Below, piece by piece: positions 1-10,800 of a DNA stretch of 64,000 nt. Where the stretch lies: assembly GCA_031213475.1 (NCBI GenBank), contig JARUPZ010000034.1:4978547-5042546 (forward strand), read 5' to 3'. A program made the translations under genes and the position numbers. The notes under the pieces were generated by a model, which did no database searches, was not told where the DNA came from, and was given only the letters and a program-made list of their open reading frames with translations. This stretch comes from Nereocystis luetkeana. Its lineage: Eukaryota; Sar; Phaeophyceae; Laminariales; Laminariaceae. How positions within the stretch are numbered: the first letter of the stretch is position 1; every line of letters starts with the position of its first letter.

Positions 1-310
1 GCTCTGTTTTTTTTTTTTTTTCTTCTTGTTTTCGTTCATCGTGTATGTGTGTACGAGTACTCATATCATACGCCCCACCTGGCATTTTTTTTTCCTGTCA
101 TCTTGTTGTCCGCTCTATTCGATGTTTTTCCCAGCCGCTCTTTTTTTTTTCGCGTTCGTGGTGTATATTATGAGTACGAGTACTCGTATTATGCGCCCCG
201 CCTGGCATTTTTTTCCCCTGTCATTTTGTTATCCGGTCTTTTCGATTTTTTTTCGAGCCGCTCTGTTTTTTTTTTTCCGGGTGCTCGTATCATACGTCCC
301 AGCGTTTTTT
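1..310 (+). repeat. T-rich tandem repeat, about 122-bp unit
   Basis: About two and a half copies of a T-rich unit: GTACGAGTACTC recurs at about 52 and 175, followed each time by a CGCCCC..CCTGGCAT block and a GAGCCGCTC-like block. Open frames here come from low complexity. No gene is seen from 1 to 3107. Confidence 0.6.
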
Positions 311-524
311 TGTTTGCTTGGTTGTTTGTTTGTCAACATTTTTTTATTCGCTTCCTTTTTTTCTGTTCCGGCCCATGCTTTTTTCATCCCTTCTCCGTCG
401 TCATGCTGGGTGCTGGGACCCCACACGAGGGACCCATATGTTCCTCATGGTCCCGTTCGGGGGAACTCTATTCCGCCGCAATCTCCGTAGAAGCACGCGC
501 AGCGCGGGGAGGGTGCACTCAGTC

Positions 525-600
525 TATATCATGGCCGTAGTCGTATCGCCACGGGGCGAAGGGAGGGGGGGGAGGGGAGAGGGGGCATCGTAAACCTTTT
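525..600 (-). mobile_element. Family F poly(C)-end repeat, short fragment
   Basis: Contains ATGGCCGTAGTCGTAT, the internal block of family F in minus orientation, next to a G-rich tract. Only the part near the poly(C) end is present. Confidence 0.5.
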
Positions 601-607
601 ATTAATG

Positions 608-665
608 GAAGCACAGTCTCGTTTTGGGGACGAACTGCCTATAATATGGAGGGGTTTGTCCCCTA
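608..665. mobile_element. Family C piggyBac-type MITE, fragment
   Basis: CGTTTTGGGGACGAAC and GGTTTGTCCCC face each other as in the core of family C. The outer ends with TTAA are missing. Confidence 0.55.
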
Positions 666-714
666 ATCGTTATTTCTTGGGGATTTTTCGGGCACGTGTC
701 GAGATAGGCGGGCA

Positions 715-717
<3 letters not shown>

Positions 718-751
<34 letters not shown>

Positions 752-1030
752 AGTTTTCCCTTCGGAGTGGCATGAGCGTAGCGTGTAAGAAGACTCTTGC
801 CGAACTACGTATTTGGTGGGTTGGTTTGGACTATTCCACCAATTGCAGTGGTATGTGCTGCAGTTGGGGCAATAGCTCAAATGTACCTGTTAACAACCAA
901 GTATGTACTATTAATAGTAAAAGGAAAGTAGTAGTGGAACATGCAGATGCGGGTGACGCAAGATATATATATATATATATATATATTATATTATAATACC
1001 TGGTATATATATATATTATATATATATATT
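718..1030. repeat. (TA)n tracts with a TACCTGGTA scar
   Basis: Two (TA)n microsatellites (about 718-748 and 962-1030). The second is split at 997-1005 by TACCTGGTA, the 9-mer discussed in the findings. The sequence between them shows no gene. Confidence 0.7.
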
Positions 1031-1100
1031 TCCCTGACAGCCCTTTTACTTGAGGAAACCTAAAACTACTGTAGTAGCATTGTTTGCGGTGGAACAGAGT

Positions 1101-1209
1101 TATCATCGATAGTAGCGATCAGGGCCAAACATGGTTGGTAAAAATTCTGGAATACGTTGGATTTTGTGGGCATTGTGGGATCCTGGTGACTGACTGTGGT
1201 CCCCCGTGA
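1101..1209. mobile_element. Degenerate relative of MITE family A
   Basis: The core GATCAGGGCCAAACATGG, GGTAAAAATT and a terminal TGTGGTCCCCCGT match family A in order, but the left inverted repeat is not recognisable. Probably an old copy or a sister family. Confidence 0.4.
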
Positions 1210-1634
1210 CAAGTGCCTCCCAATGAAAGTGCAAAGCCCTGAGGAACAAGGGCGCGCGCCTATTCGCAAGACATGTCTTGCACGAGCATCCAGCGGCGAT
1301 CTGCTGCTGTCGGCGAAACAAGTGCCTCCCGGACGCAACCCGACCCTCACCCTGGCCCTGACGCTGACCTTATGCCCGACCCGTGCGGTGCGGGGGCTTA
1401 TGCCCGACCCGTGCGCGGGGGCTGTGTTCCGAAGATGTTCGAAAACAAAAAGTGGAGGGGGTATCTTAGGGTGAAACGGGGCCAAACTGGCTATGGATAG
1501 TCACCGAGACACATGGATGAGGGGGGTCAAGGGGTGGAAGGCATGTCTTGCAAACAGGCGCTGTCTTGTCTTGGGAGAAACGATATGAGAAGTGCAAAAA
1601 CCCGATGTCTTATTACAGAGGGGGAGCACAGTAC

Positions 1635-1714
1635 AAGTAGTAATCAGGACCAAACATGTTCTGTAAAAATTGCGGAATATATAGGTTTTTGTGTGTACGA
1701 TACGTCCTGATTAA
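1635..1714. mobile_element. Degenerate relative of MITE family A
   Basis: TAATCAGGACCAAACATG, GTAAAAATTGCGGAATATAT and AGGTTTTTGTGTGTACGA reproduce the family A interior, with facing TAATCAGGAC and GTCCTGATTA ends but no GGGGG block. It shares the GATCAGG variant with the copy at 1101-1209. Confidence 0.45.
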
Positions 1715-1744
1715 TATGCCCGCGCGCCCCCCCCCCCCCCCCTC

Positions 1745-2083
1745 AAAAGGGGTTCTTGGTAGGATGCAGCTCACCCTTCATGCGACTCGCCAGACGCCTC
1801 ACGGCGCTTCGCGCTTGGTGCAAGCAATGTCTGCCTGGTCGGTGAAAACCCGACATGCTCCGTCCCGGCATTGTAGGGATGCGAGGGTCTATGGTCATAC
1901 GACTACGGCCATGCATGAGATCGAGCACATCTCGCCTATCGAGTACACCACCCCCCCCCCCCCCCCCTTCCGTCCCGGCATTGTAGGGATGCGAGGGTCT
2001 ATGGTCATACGACTGTGGCCATGCATGATATCGAGTACATCTCTCCTATCGAGTACACCCCCCCCCCCCCCCCCCCCCGCCTG
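1745..2083 (+). mobile_element. Two family F copies, head to tail
   Basis: Copy one (about 1755-1966) runs from AGGATGCAGCTCACC through GGCATTGTAGGGATGCGAGG to ATCGAGTACA and a C tract. Copy two (about 1967-2083) begins further in, at TTCCGTCCCGGCATTG, and ends at the same place with another C tract. A shared 3' end with different 5' ends is the pattern seen throughout the family. Confidence 0.75.
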
Positions 2084-2178
2084 TGATAACCTTCATTCAC
2101 TCCACACACAGCCCCGCTGGTTCATCAATCCCATAGCACATGCTGTACGTGCCGAGCGATTCCACAGGCACCCTTCTA

Positions 2179-2285
2179 TTACGGGGGACCGTATTAAATG
2201 GGACCAAATATTGCTAGTAAAAATAGGGAAATATATATGGGGTTTTGTGTGCACCGTAGGTCCTATTCAGTATGTTCCCCCGTAA
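2179..2285. mobile_element. MITE family A copy
   Basis: Inverted repeats TTACGGGGGACC and GTTCCCCCGTAA bound a 107-bp element flanked by TA on both sides (2177-2178, 2286-2287). No coding capacity; presumed mobilised in trans by a TA-specific transposase. Confidence 0.85.
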
Positions 2286-3107
2286 TAGTGGGCTATAGCC
2301 GGCACCATGGGCGAAGAAGCCCGTTTCGATACAGAGCAAGCCCCCAGGGACGCTTGCTCGTACGCGTTACACGCGCGCTCCCGTTCGCAAATGCCTCCGT
2401 ATGTACTGGAAACCCCCTACCTGGTACTTTATTTAGCCCCTGTAAAAGGATGGTATGATAGTGTTACCATCCCCTCTATTAACGCCTTTTTCTAGCCGAA
2501 AACGTACATCCTTGACCCCTCCCCGTGTGCTGCGTTTCTGTCCGGGGGGGCGGCGGGGGGGGGGGTGGGGGGGGGGGGTGAGGGGGGGGGGGGCAGGAGC
2601 CGACCAGACCGGATTGTGCCGATCGCCTGCTCTCCCTGTTTTTGGACAGTGCTGTACGAAGAGCACGGGAATGACCCTCCCCCCGTCCTGTCGATGTATT
2701 ATGTCTGCGCTTACAAATTGGGAAACATTTAGGTTGAGATGTAATGTATAGATTGCGAAGAGTGAAATACTTTTATCTCTTAGGTCTGTCGAGTCTCCGG
2801 CCTTTCATCTCCCCCCCCCCCCCCCTCCCTTTCTTGCCCCCCCCTCCACTCATACCCTCCCCGACCCCCCCGCCGTGTTTCATCTTGCCCCCCCCCCCCC
2901 CCCCCCCCTCCCCCCATCCTTGCTCCGTCTCGAAAGGGATGCTTGGTCAATGGTCAAATGACTAAGGCAATCAACAAATCACTACGCCCCCCCCCCCCCC
3001 CCCGCCTTATACTCGATTATAACGACCGTGCGTGCCCGCGTCATTGTTGTTTTTGTTTTGCGTCTGTTTTCGTTTCGCCATATATTTTTTTTGGCTGATT
3101 TTTCCAG
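2286..3107. other. Non-coding stretch with homopolymer tracts (intron)
   Basis: Contains long G and C tracts (about 2545-2593, 2811-2910, 2990-3003) and a short F-like block at about 2925-3003 that ends in poly(C). It should be intronic because the next exon begins at 3108 in mid-protein. Confidence 0.5.
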
Positions 3108-3227
3108 TGCCGACAATCGGGGGACACGCCGCAGTGCGTGGTGTTAGTGGCGACGGTTCGAGCCCTCAAGATGCACGGGGGAGGACCGCCTGTTAAGGCT
3201 GGAACTCCCCTCGCCAAGGTCTACAAG
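3108..3227 (+). CDS. C1-THF synthase exon (V-A-T-V-R-A-L-K segment)
   Basis: Forty codons, phase 0 at both ends, after the acceptor TTTTTCCAG and before the donor AAG|GTGTGT. It reads [20 protein letters not shown] then [20 protein letters not shown]. Animal C1-THF synthases have K-C-R-Y-S-G followed by the same [17 protein letters not shown] core. Starting at 3108 rather than at the AG at 3133-3134 retains the family's C-R-x-S-G motif. Confidence 0.92.
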
Positions 3228-4793
3228 GTGTGTATGATACGTTGGATATCGTATCGAATTTTTCGATGCATCGGAATATCGGATTTTCGATGTATCGTAT
3301 AGAACGAACGTGTTTTCCGCCCTCCATCCCCTGGCCTCCCCCGTGTTTTTCTTCAATGCAGATAATGAACGGAAGCTTCAAAAGTATCAGATATCGGTAT
3401 CGTATCGATTTGTTTTCGTCGTATAAATTGGTATCGTATCGTGTCGATTCGCTTTTTTTGTTTATCGGTATCGTATCGTGTCGATTCTCTTTTTTAGTTA
3501 TCGGTGTCGTATCGTGTCGATTCGCTTTTTCAGTTGTCGGTATCGTATCGTGTCGATTAGTCTTTGTTTTGGGCCTATCGGTATCGTATCGATTGACTTT
3601 GTTGCCTACCGGTATAGCATATATATATATGTATATTTTTGCTCCTCCCCTTTATTATCTTCGCCCTTCTTCTTCTTTCTCTCCTTCCAACTCGTAACTC
3701 AGATCCGGGGTCACATAGCAGGCTCTTCTCCCCCCTTCCCGCTACGGTACGTGCCTTCCTTTTTATCGCGAGAAGATCTCAGCCTTTTCTTCCCTCGCCG
3801 ACTCGCATCGAAATTGTGCCTACCCACGCTGCAAGGCGCTCTCAACAATTGAATCATTTTTTATTTTTGCAAATAAAGTCAAAGTCCGACCCACCTGGGG
3901 CTCGAACCCAGGACTCAAACACAAGTAAAATTCGAGGTTAACCACTTGAACCACCGGGGCGACCGACTCTGCAGTCTATTGTCGTTGATCAGCGTCGTAT
4001 CGATTTTTTTTCGGTGATTTATCGGCATCGTATCGATTAGCATTTGTCGTTTATCGGTATCGTATCGATTGTCGCCTATCATTATCATATCGAACTCGAT
4101 TTTCTCGTCCGATATCCAACACTATTGTGTCCGTACGAGAGTACCAATTACCTGGTGGTTCGTAATTAAGCCTTTGACCCTGTAAGCGTTTGTTTTGTGG
4201 ATGATCTGCGAGTCTCGCGGTGGATGTAAACGTAGCGCGCGCGCGATGGTAGAATCACACTATTACGGGTGACCATAGTTAATAGGACCAAATATTGTTA
4301 GTAAATATGGTTAAATATATAGGTTTTTATGTATACCACAGGTCCTATTAACTATGGTCCCCCGTAAATATTAATTATAAAAAGCTTGCTTGCAAAGAGG
4401 AGTTTTTTTTTTTTTTTTTTTCAGAAGTTTTCTTGCTCGCACAGCCGAGGCGTTTTTTTTTTCTTCTTTTTTTTCTCCAATGAACAACGCAGGTGAAAAA
4501 AGCCAACGAATGCTCTCACAGAGACGCCTGGACGCTCGAGTCCAGCGTAGTAGTTTGCTTGTATTCCTTTTTTTTTTTTTTTTTTCATTTGCCATACGCC
4601 TTCGTAGCTTGGGTATGGAGAGGCAGCACAGTTCGACACGAGGTGACGACGGAAGAGAAGGCTGCAGTCTTCGCGCGATAAAAAGACAGCGGGGAGGGGG
4701 GGGGGGGACGGGGGGGGGGGGGGGGGGGGGGCGGGGTGGGGTGTACTCGATAGGAGAGATGTACTCGATCTCATGCATGGCGGTAGTCGTAGG

Positions 4794-4836
<43 letters not shown>

Positions 4837-7800
4837 CTCTTGTGACCCCAGATTTGAACTACTGGCACTATTACGGGGGACCATATTAAATAGGACCTAC
4901 GGTACACACAAAAACCGATGTATTTCGCTATTTCTACCAACAATATTTGGTCCTATTTACTATGGCCCCCCGTAATACTACAGTCGAATGACGAGAGAAT
5001 AGGACGGCGAAGATAATGAATGGGAAGAGAACCCTTCTTGTTTTATTTCCCCCAACGTTTATCATGTCCAAAGCAGGCCATGGCCGATGCTGCTGTCATC
5101 GTCAATTTTTTTTGTCGTCTTTTTTTCTCCCTGAAGCTCCAACAGGGTCATAAGATCAATGGCGCACAACATCCGGGAGAGAAAACACGAAACATGCATG
5201 CTCATCACGTTCGGTAAACGAAACGTATTTGCGAGCTTATTGGAGTAGAAACCTGTTGCTGGGTGTGCCTTGCGACAACACTATGACCACCGCTATTTTT
5301 TGTTCACTTTTTTGTTAAAAAAAAAAATCGTCCGGCGGATTGGTAAAAAATAAGCTAAGGAAGCTCACCACACTTTCCACGTTCGGATTTGGAGTCCGTG
5401 CGTCAATTTATCCCATAGCCCTCCTTGTGATCAACAGCAACTATTACTGGGGACCATAGTTAGTAGGACCAATTATTTTTACTAAAAATGGATAAATATA
5501 TAGGTTTTTATGTATACGACAGGTCCTATTAACTATGGCCCCCCGTAATAGAACAACATCAGTAACGGGAATAGCATCGTCAACAATTACGACATCAGCA
5601 ACAGCGGCGGCAGCCAGAACAGCACCAACCTCAATTCTAACGACAACAGCGACAACAACAACAACAACAACAACAGCAAACACCAACAAAAACACCATGC
5701 TACACTAAATATGTATACCCTTTCGTTCTGTTATACTCCCTGTGCTGAAGTGAACTGCCCGTGTTTGCGTGTCACCTTTTGCGCTGATCAGGAAGAAAAT
5801 CTGGAGCTGGTTCGAGAGGGATGCTCGAACCTCGTCGTGCACATCACCAACGCCCTCAAATACGGCGTCAAGGTAAGTGCTGACAAGTCACGATCTGTAT
5901 CATCATCTAGATCTTTCGTACAAGATCTATAAATAATCTAATGTAGTTTTTTCCACTATATACATCGTCTGCTGTGCATACGTCCACTGTATGGACCATC
6001 TGATGTACGTACGTCGTACACGATTCAGATCAGCTAGATCCTATACTATCTACTGTAGATGTATCTAGATCTTACACGATCTGTATCATCTAGATCCTGC
6101 ACGATCTAGATCATTCAGGTCCTACACGATTTAGATCATCGTATAGGTCTTATGCGATATATATAAGCTAGGCCATACACGATTTAGATCATCTAGGTCC
6201 TACACGATCTACAGATCGTCATCTAGGCCCTTCCCGATCTACTGTAGTTCATCTAGGTTCTACACTACCATGATCTAGATCACCTGGGTCCTACACGATC
6301 TAGATCTTACACGATTTACATCATATCGGTCTCACATGATCGTGATCTGGATCATCTAGGTCATACACGATATGGACCATCTACTGTAGGCCTTACACGA
6401 TCTAGATCATCCGGATGCTATATTTGCCGTTATGAATATGTTATGCAAGAACCGTACGATACAGATCAGCTAGATCCTACACGATCTAGATCATCATCTA
6501 CGTCCTACACGAGATAAACAATCTAGGTCCTACACGATCTAGATAATCTAAGTCTCAGATGATCATGATCTAGATCCCACACCATCATGATCTAGATCAT
6601 GGGGATGCTATATTTGCCGTTATGATGTGTTGTGCGAAAGAGCCGCGCTTGCACAGATCCCACCCGGCACACGTGTGCGCAAGAGCTGCACCAAACAGAT
6701 CACACAGACATATCTTACAGTTCATACAGATAGACCGGGCAGATCGTATGGATGTTGGGATGCATCTGCCCACAGATCAGGGATGCTCAAGTACCGTAAA
6801 GCAAGACCGTCGAGTTCACACAAGGGGTGCGTGCGTGCGTGTGTCATTCCTCGTCGACGAGCGGTGAGAGTGCTCGCGCGAAAAATCGACGCATTACTTT
6901 TTCGGGAGGCTCTCTCTCTCTATCTCTCCCGCTCTCTTTTCTCTCAACCATTTTTTTCCCCCCGAAAACGCCTTTTTTCGTTCAGAATTTGGCACAGCCT
7001 TAACCTTCCCGTTATTTGTGGGAAAACAACAAATCGAGCGCTGAGAAAAAGGATCACACCCCCCCCAAAGTGCGAAGTCAACGCTCTTGTGCCTGGCACG
7101 GTGCCAAGGTTGGTCGTAACGCTTCCTTGTCCCAGGGCGCGCACACGCGCGCGCGCGAGGGGAGGGGGTGTGGGTGACAGGGGGAGACAGGGGGTAGAGT
7201 GACAAATTGTTTGCACGTATCGGTGACAGATCAGATAGATCATTCATGGTCTGCTGTAGATATTTCAGGGAAGATATACTCCTGATCTGTAGGATCTGTA
7301 TGATCTGCAGGATCTGTGTGATCTGTAGGATCTGCATGATCGGTATGATCTGAAGTATGTGTATGATCTGTATGATTTAGCTCATGTTGTTGCCAGGTGG
7401 GAGACATATAAACTGTATAGTCTGTCAGGACGTGCTTTCCTGGAATGGATCTGTGCTGCACAGACCCTCCACAGCATCTCGAAACGGCAGGCATTAGATA
7501 GTATATTGATAGCAGATAATAATGCGTTTGTCCAACAACGTGTGCAAAGATTTGGTACGGGCCTGTGAAGCGGTGCGGAGGGGGGGGGTGGGGGGTTAAG
7601 GGGGGGACAGGGAGTTCGTAGGGAGGAGGGGGGGGGAGGGGCTGGTTGAGCACGGGTCAGTCTCTTCACCCAGACCTCACCTGTGTCGCACTGCCCACAA
7701 GACACAAAAAAACGTCCCGACAACAAAGCCATTGGAAGCACGTCTGCCGCCGTTTTTTTTCTGAGGACATTTCGTTTTTCTGCTCTAGCTCGACCGTTCC

Positions 7801-10800
7801 TTGCGAGCAAAAATTTGGCAGACCGGATATGAGCTCCTTGGTGCACTCCCGGGAGTGTGCCAAAGCGACAGCACTTTTCGTGTCTTCCTTCATACCGGAC
7901 CTTGTCGCTGAAGGTTGAAAATGTGGTTCCAGGTGCTTGAATTTTTGGTTTCTTGTCCTGTAGGCCAAGTATTTTTTTCTGCTGTAGAACGAGAGCTGGG
8001 GGCCTTCAGCGACAAGGCCCGGTATGAAGGAAGACACGAAAAGTGCTGTCGCTTTGGCACACTCCCGGGAGTGCACCAAGGAGCTCATATCCGGTCTGCC
8101 AAATTTTTGCTCGCAAGGAACGGTCGAGCTAGAGCAGAAAAACGAAATGCCCTCAGAAAAAAAAACGGCGGCAGCCGTGCTTCCATTGGCTTTGTTGTCG
8201 GGACTTTTGGCAATATCAGCTTTTTTTCGTGGGCAGTGCAGCACAGGTGACCTGGCATAGAGGAGAGAACCGAGCTTATATCCCCATGAACAACCCCATG
8301 TCCCAGTAGCATTGGGCAATTAATTACCCTAATAAAGTGATGGTGTTCCCAGTGGCATTGGGTAATTCGTCAACTACTGTGCTCTTTATACGTACCAGTA
8401 TCGCAGCGCTCCTCAAATTTGTACCGCTACCCTCTCCTCCGGCCGTCCCCTCTCTCGATCGTGCGCTGCCACCCCCCCCCCCCTCCCTTCCCACAAGTGG
8501 GAATGATCGTGTCACGTAGTGTTTATGGTAAGGCACCCAAGAGGCAGTTATCTATTAACGGTACTCCCATTGCTGTCTCTGGAAGTGCCTACACCGGAAA
8601 TTGAATCAACTCATTGAAGCTGCCATCCATGTGCAAGTCCGCCTCACAAGCGCTTCTTAGTAGGATGCAGCTCAGTCGCCCTCCATACGACTGGCCGAAC
8701 ACCTCACGGCGCTTCGCTCTTGGTGCAAGCAATATCTGCGCGGCCGGTGAAAACCCGACATGCTCCGGCCCGGCATTGTTATGGATGCGAGGGTCTATGG
8801 TCATACGACTACGGCCATGCATGATGATGAGTACATATGTCCTAGCGAGTACCCCCCCTCTATCAATACCGCCGTGAAAACTGACGTGTTCCGTCCCGGC
8901 ATTGTAGGGATGTGAGGGTCTATGGTCATAGACCGCTACGGGCATCCATGACAACGAGTACCCCCCCCCCCCCCTCCCCTTTCCCCGTTTTCAGAACACG
9001 CCTGTTTAGATTCCTCCCCGCCTGTCCCCGTTCGAAAAAACGCTTGTTTATACACACCCCCCGCCCTTCTTCGTCTCGGAAGGGATGCCTGGTCGATGGT
9101 CAAATGACCAAGGCAAGCAAGCAATGAGTACGCCCCCCCCCCCCCCCCTGTCCCCCCGTGTCGCCGTATTTAAAAAACGCCTGTTTTGGAAAGGTGGTGG
9201 TGGGGGTGAACGTCTTCGCCACCGACACGCCATCCGAGATCGAGCTGGTGAAGGAAATCGCTCTGGGAGCTGGGGCGTGCTCTGCAGTGCAATCCTCCCA
9301 TTGGTGCGTTTGGAAAACAAAGACACGAAACAGGAGATAGGGTACTGCGGGTCTCGGCATTGTGGCGGGGCGTAGACATATATGTATTAATATGTACCTG
9401 GTAGTAAATGTAAGCACCCGCGTGGTACGGATTTTTTTGTGGCTGGTGATACGGATCGTGATCTAAGTGTGTTGTTGTCTAGATTGTGATCACGATCTAG
9501 ACCGTGAATTAAGTAGATCATAATCTAGGTCGTGATTTAGATCGCAATATAGAGCGCGATCTAGATCGTTATCCACGGTGAATGATCTAGATCATTCGTG
9601 ACTAGATTGTAATCTAGTTCGTGTTCGTGATCTAGATCGTGATCTAGTTCGTGATCGGGATCTAAGTAGATCGTGATCTAGATCGTGATCTAAGCAGATC
9701 CTGATCTAGATCGTAATCTAGTTCGTGATCGATATCTCTCTACGGCGCGCGCTTCCGAGCTAAACGCAAACTCAGGATTCAACAGTAGGTGATCTAGATC
9801 GTGATCTACAGTGAATGATCTAGATCTTGATCTGCAGTAACCCACTGTAGATCGTTATCGACAGTAAACGATCTAGATCGTGATCTACAGTAAATGGTCT
9901 AGATCGTGGTCTGCGGTATATGGTCTAGATCGTGGTCTGCGGTAGATGATCTAGATCGTGATCTACTATAAATGATCTAGATCGTGCCATACTACAGTAT
10001 ATTTTATGGATCGTGATCTATAGTAAACGATCTAGAACGTCACCTACGGTAAAGGATCTAGATCGTCGTCCAGATCGTCATCCGTCTGATAGTGTCAGTT
10101 CCCTTGCGGTGCACGCTTCGCCCCCCCCCCCCAAAAAAAAAAACTACAGGGCGGACGGAGGGGCAGGGGCGGTGGAACTGGCCAACGCTGTCGTGGAGGC
10201 GTGCGCGGCCACTCGAGCCGACCCATCCTCGTCCTTCAAGCTGCTCTACCCCTCAGAGGCCTCCATCAAGGTAAGCCTCGTATTTAACCACACAGCAATA
10301 CATACTGTCGTAGTGAAAATAAAGCCGGCTCTTGCAGGTACTAGGTGCTTCCGTGTGTGTATCGAAATGGATCAGCAGCGTGAATTGGCAATAACCGATG
10401 AGCGAAACGGGCTGGCAAAACGGAGTACCGAAACTAGGTGTTTTGGTGAAATGCGTGTGTATCGAAAAGGATCAGGAGGGTGGATTGGCGAAAATCGACG
10501 AGCGAAATGGACTGGCAGAGTGGATGACCAAAAACGGGTGTTTTGGCGAAATAGATATAGCGAAACGGACTGTCAATAGGAGAACAGGCTGACGAAGTGG
10601 GTTAGAAACCTGAAAGGTACGATGGTGGATAGCTTGCGCGGCCAACAGAGCCGGCCCACGTTCGTCCTTCAAGCTGCTTCTATCCCTCGAGGGCATCCAT
10701 GGCACCTGGTATCACGTGGAACTCCCTCGTGGCGCATACCTTGTACCAGGTATACAGTAGAGGTCATGGACATAGTGATGGCGAAGATGAAAGCGACGGC

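Larger units (their letters stand above)
4580..5035 (+). mobile_element. Diverged family E SINE with nested insertions
   Basis: GGCAGCACAGTTCGACACGA, AGAGAAGGCTGCAG and TTCGCGCGATAAAAA match the family E body. GTGACCCCAGATTTGAACTA and GGCGAAGATAATGAATGGGA match its distal end. Between them lie G tracts with a family F fragment (about 4735-4833) and a family A MITE (4871-4975), giving three layers of insertion. Confidence 0.6.

Noticed and set aside
3011-3045. Possible C1-THF exon reading T-T-V-R-A-R-V
   Set aside because: The real V-A-T-V-R-A-L-K segment lies at 3108-3227 with proper splice sites; this is a chance resemblance.
7646-8319. Conserved protein coded on both arms of the inverted repeat
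   Set aside because: The similar peptides on opposite strands are a consequence of the palindrome; no family resemblance.
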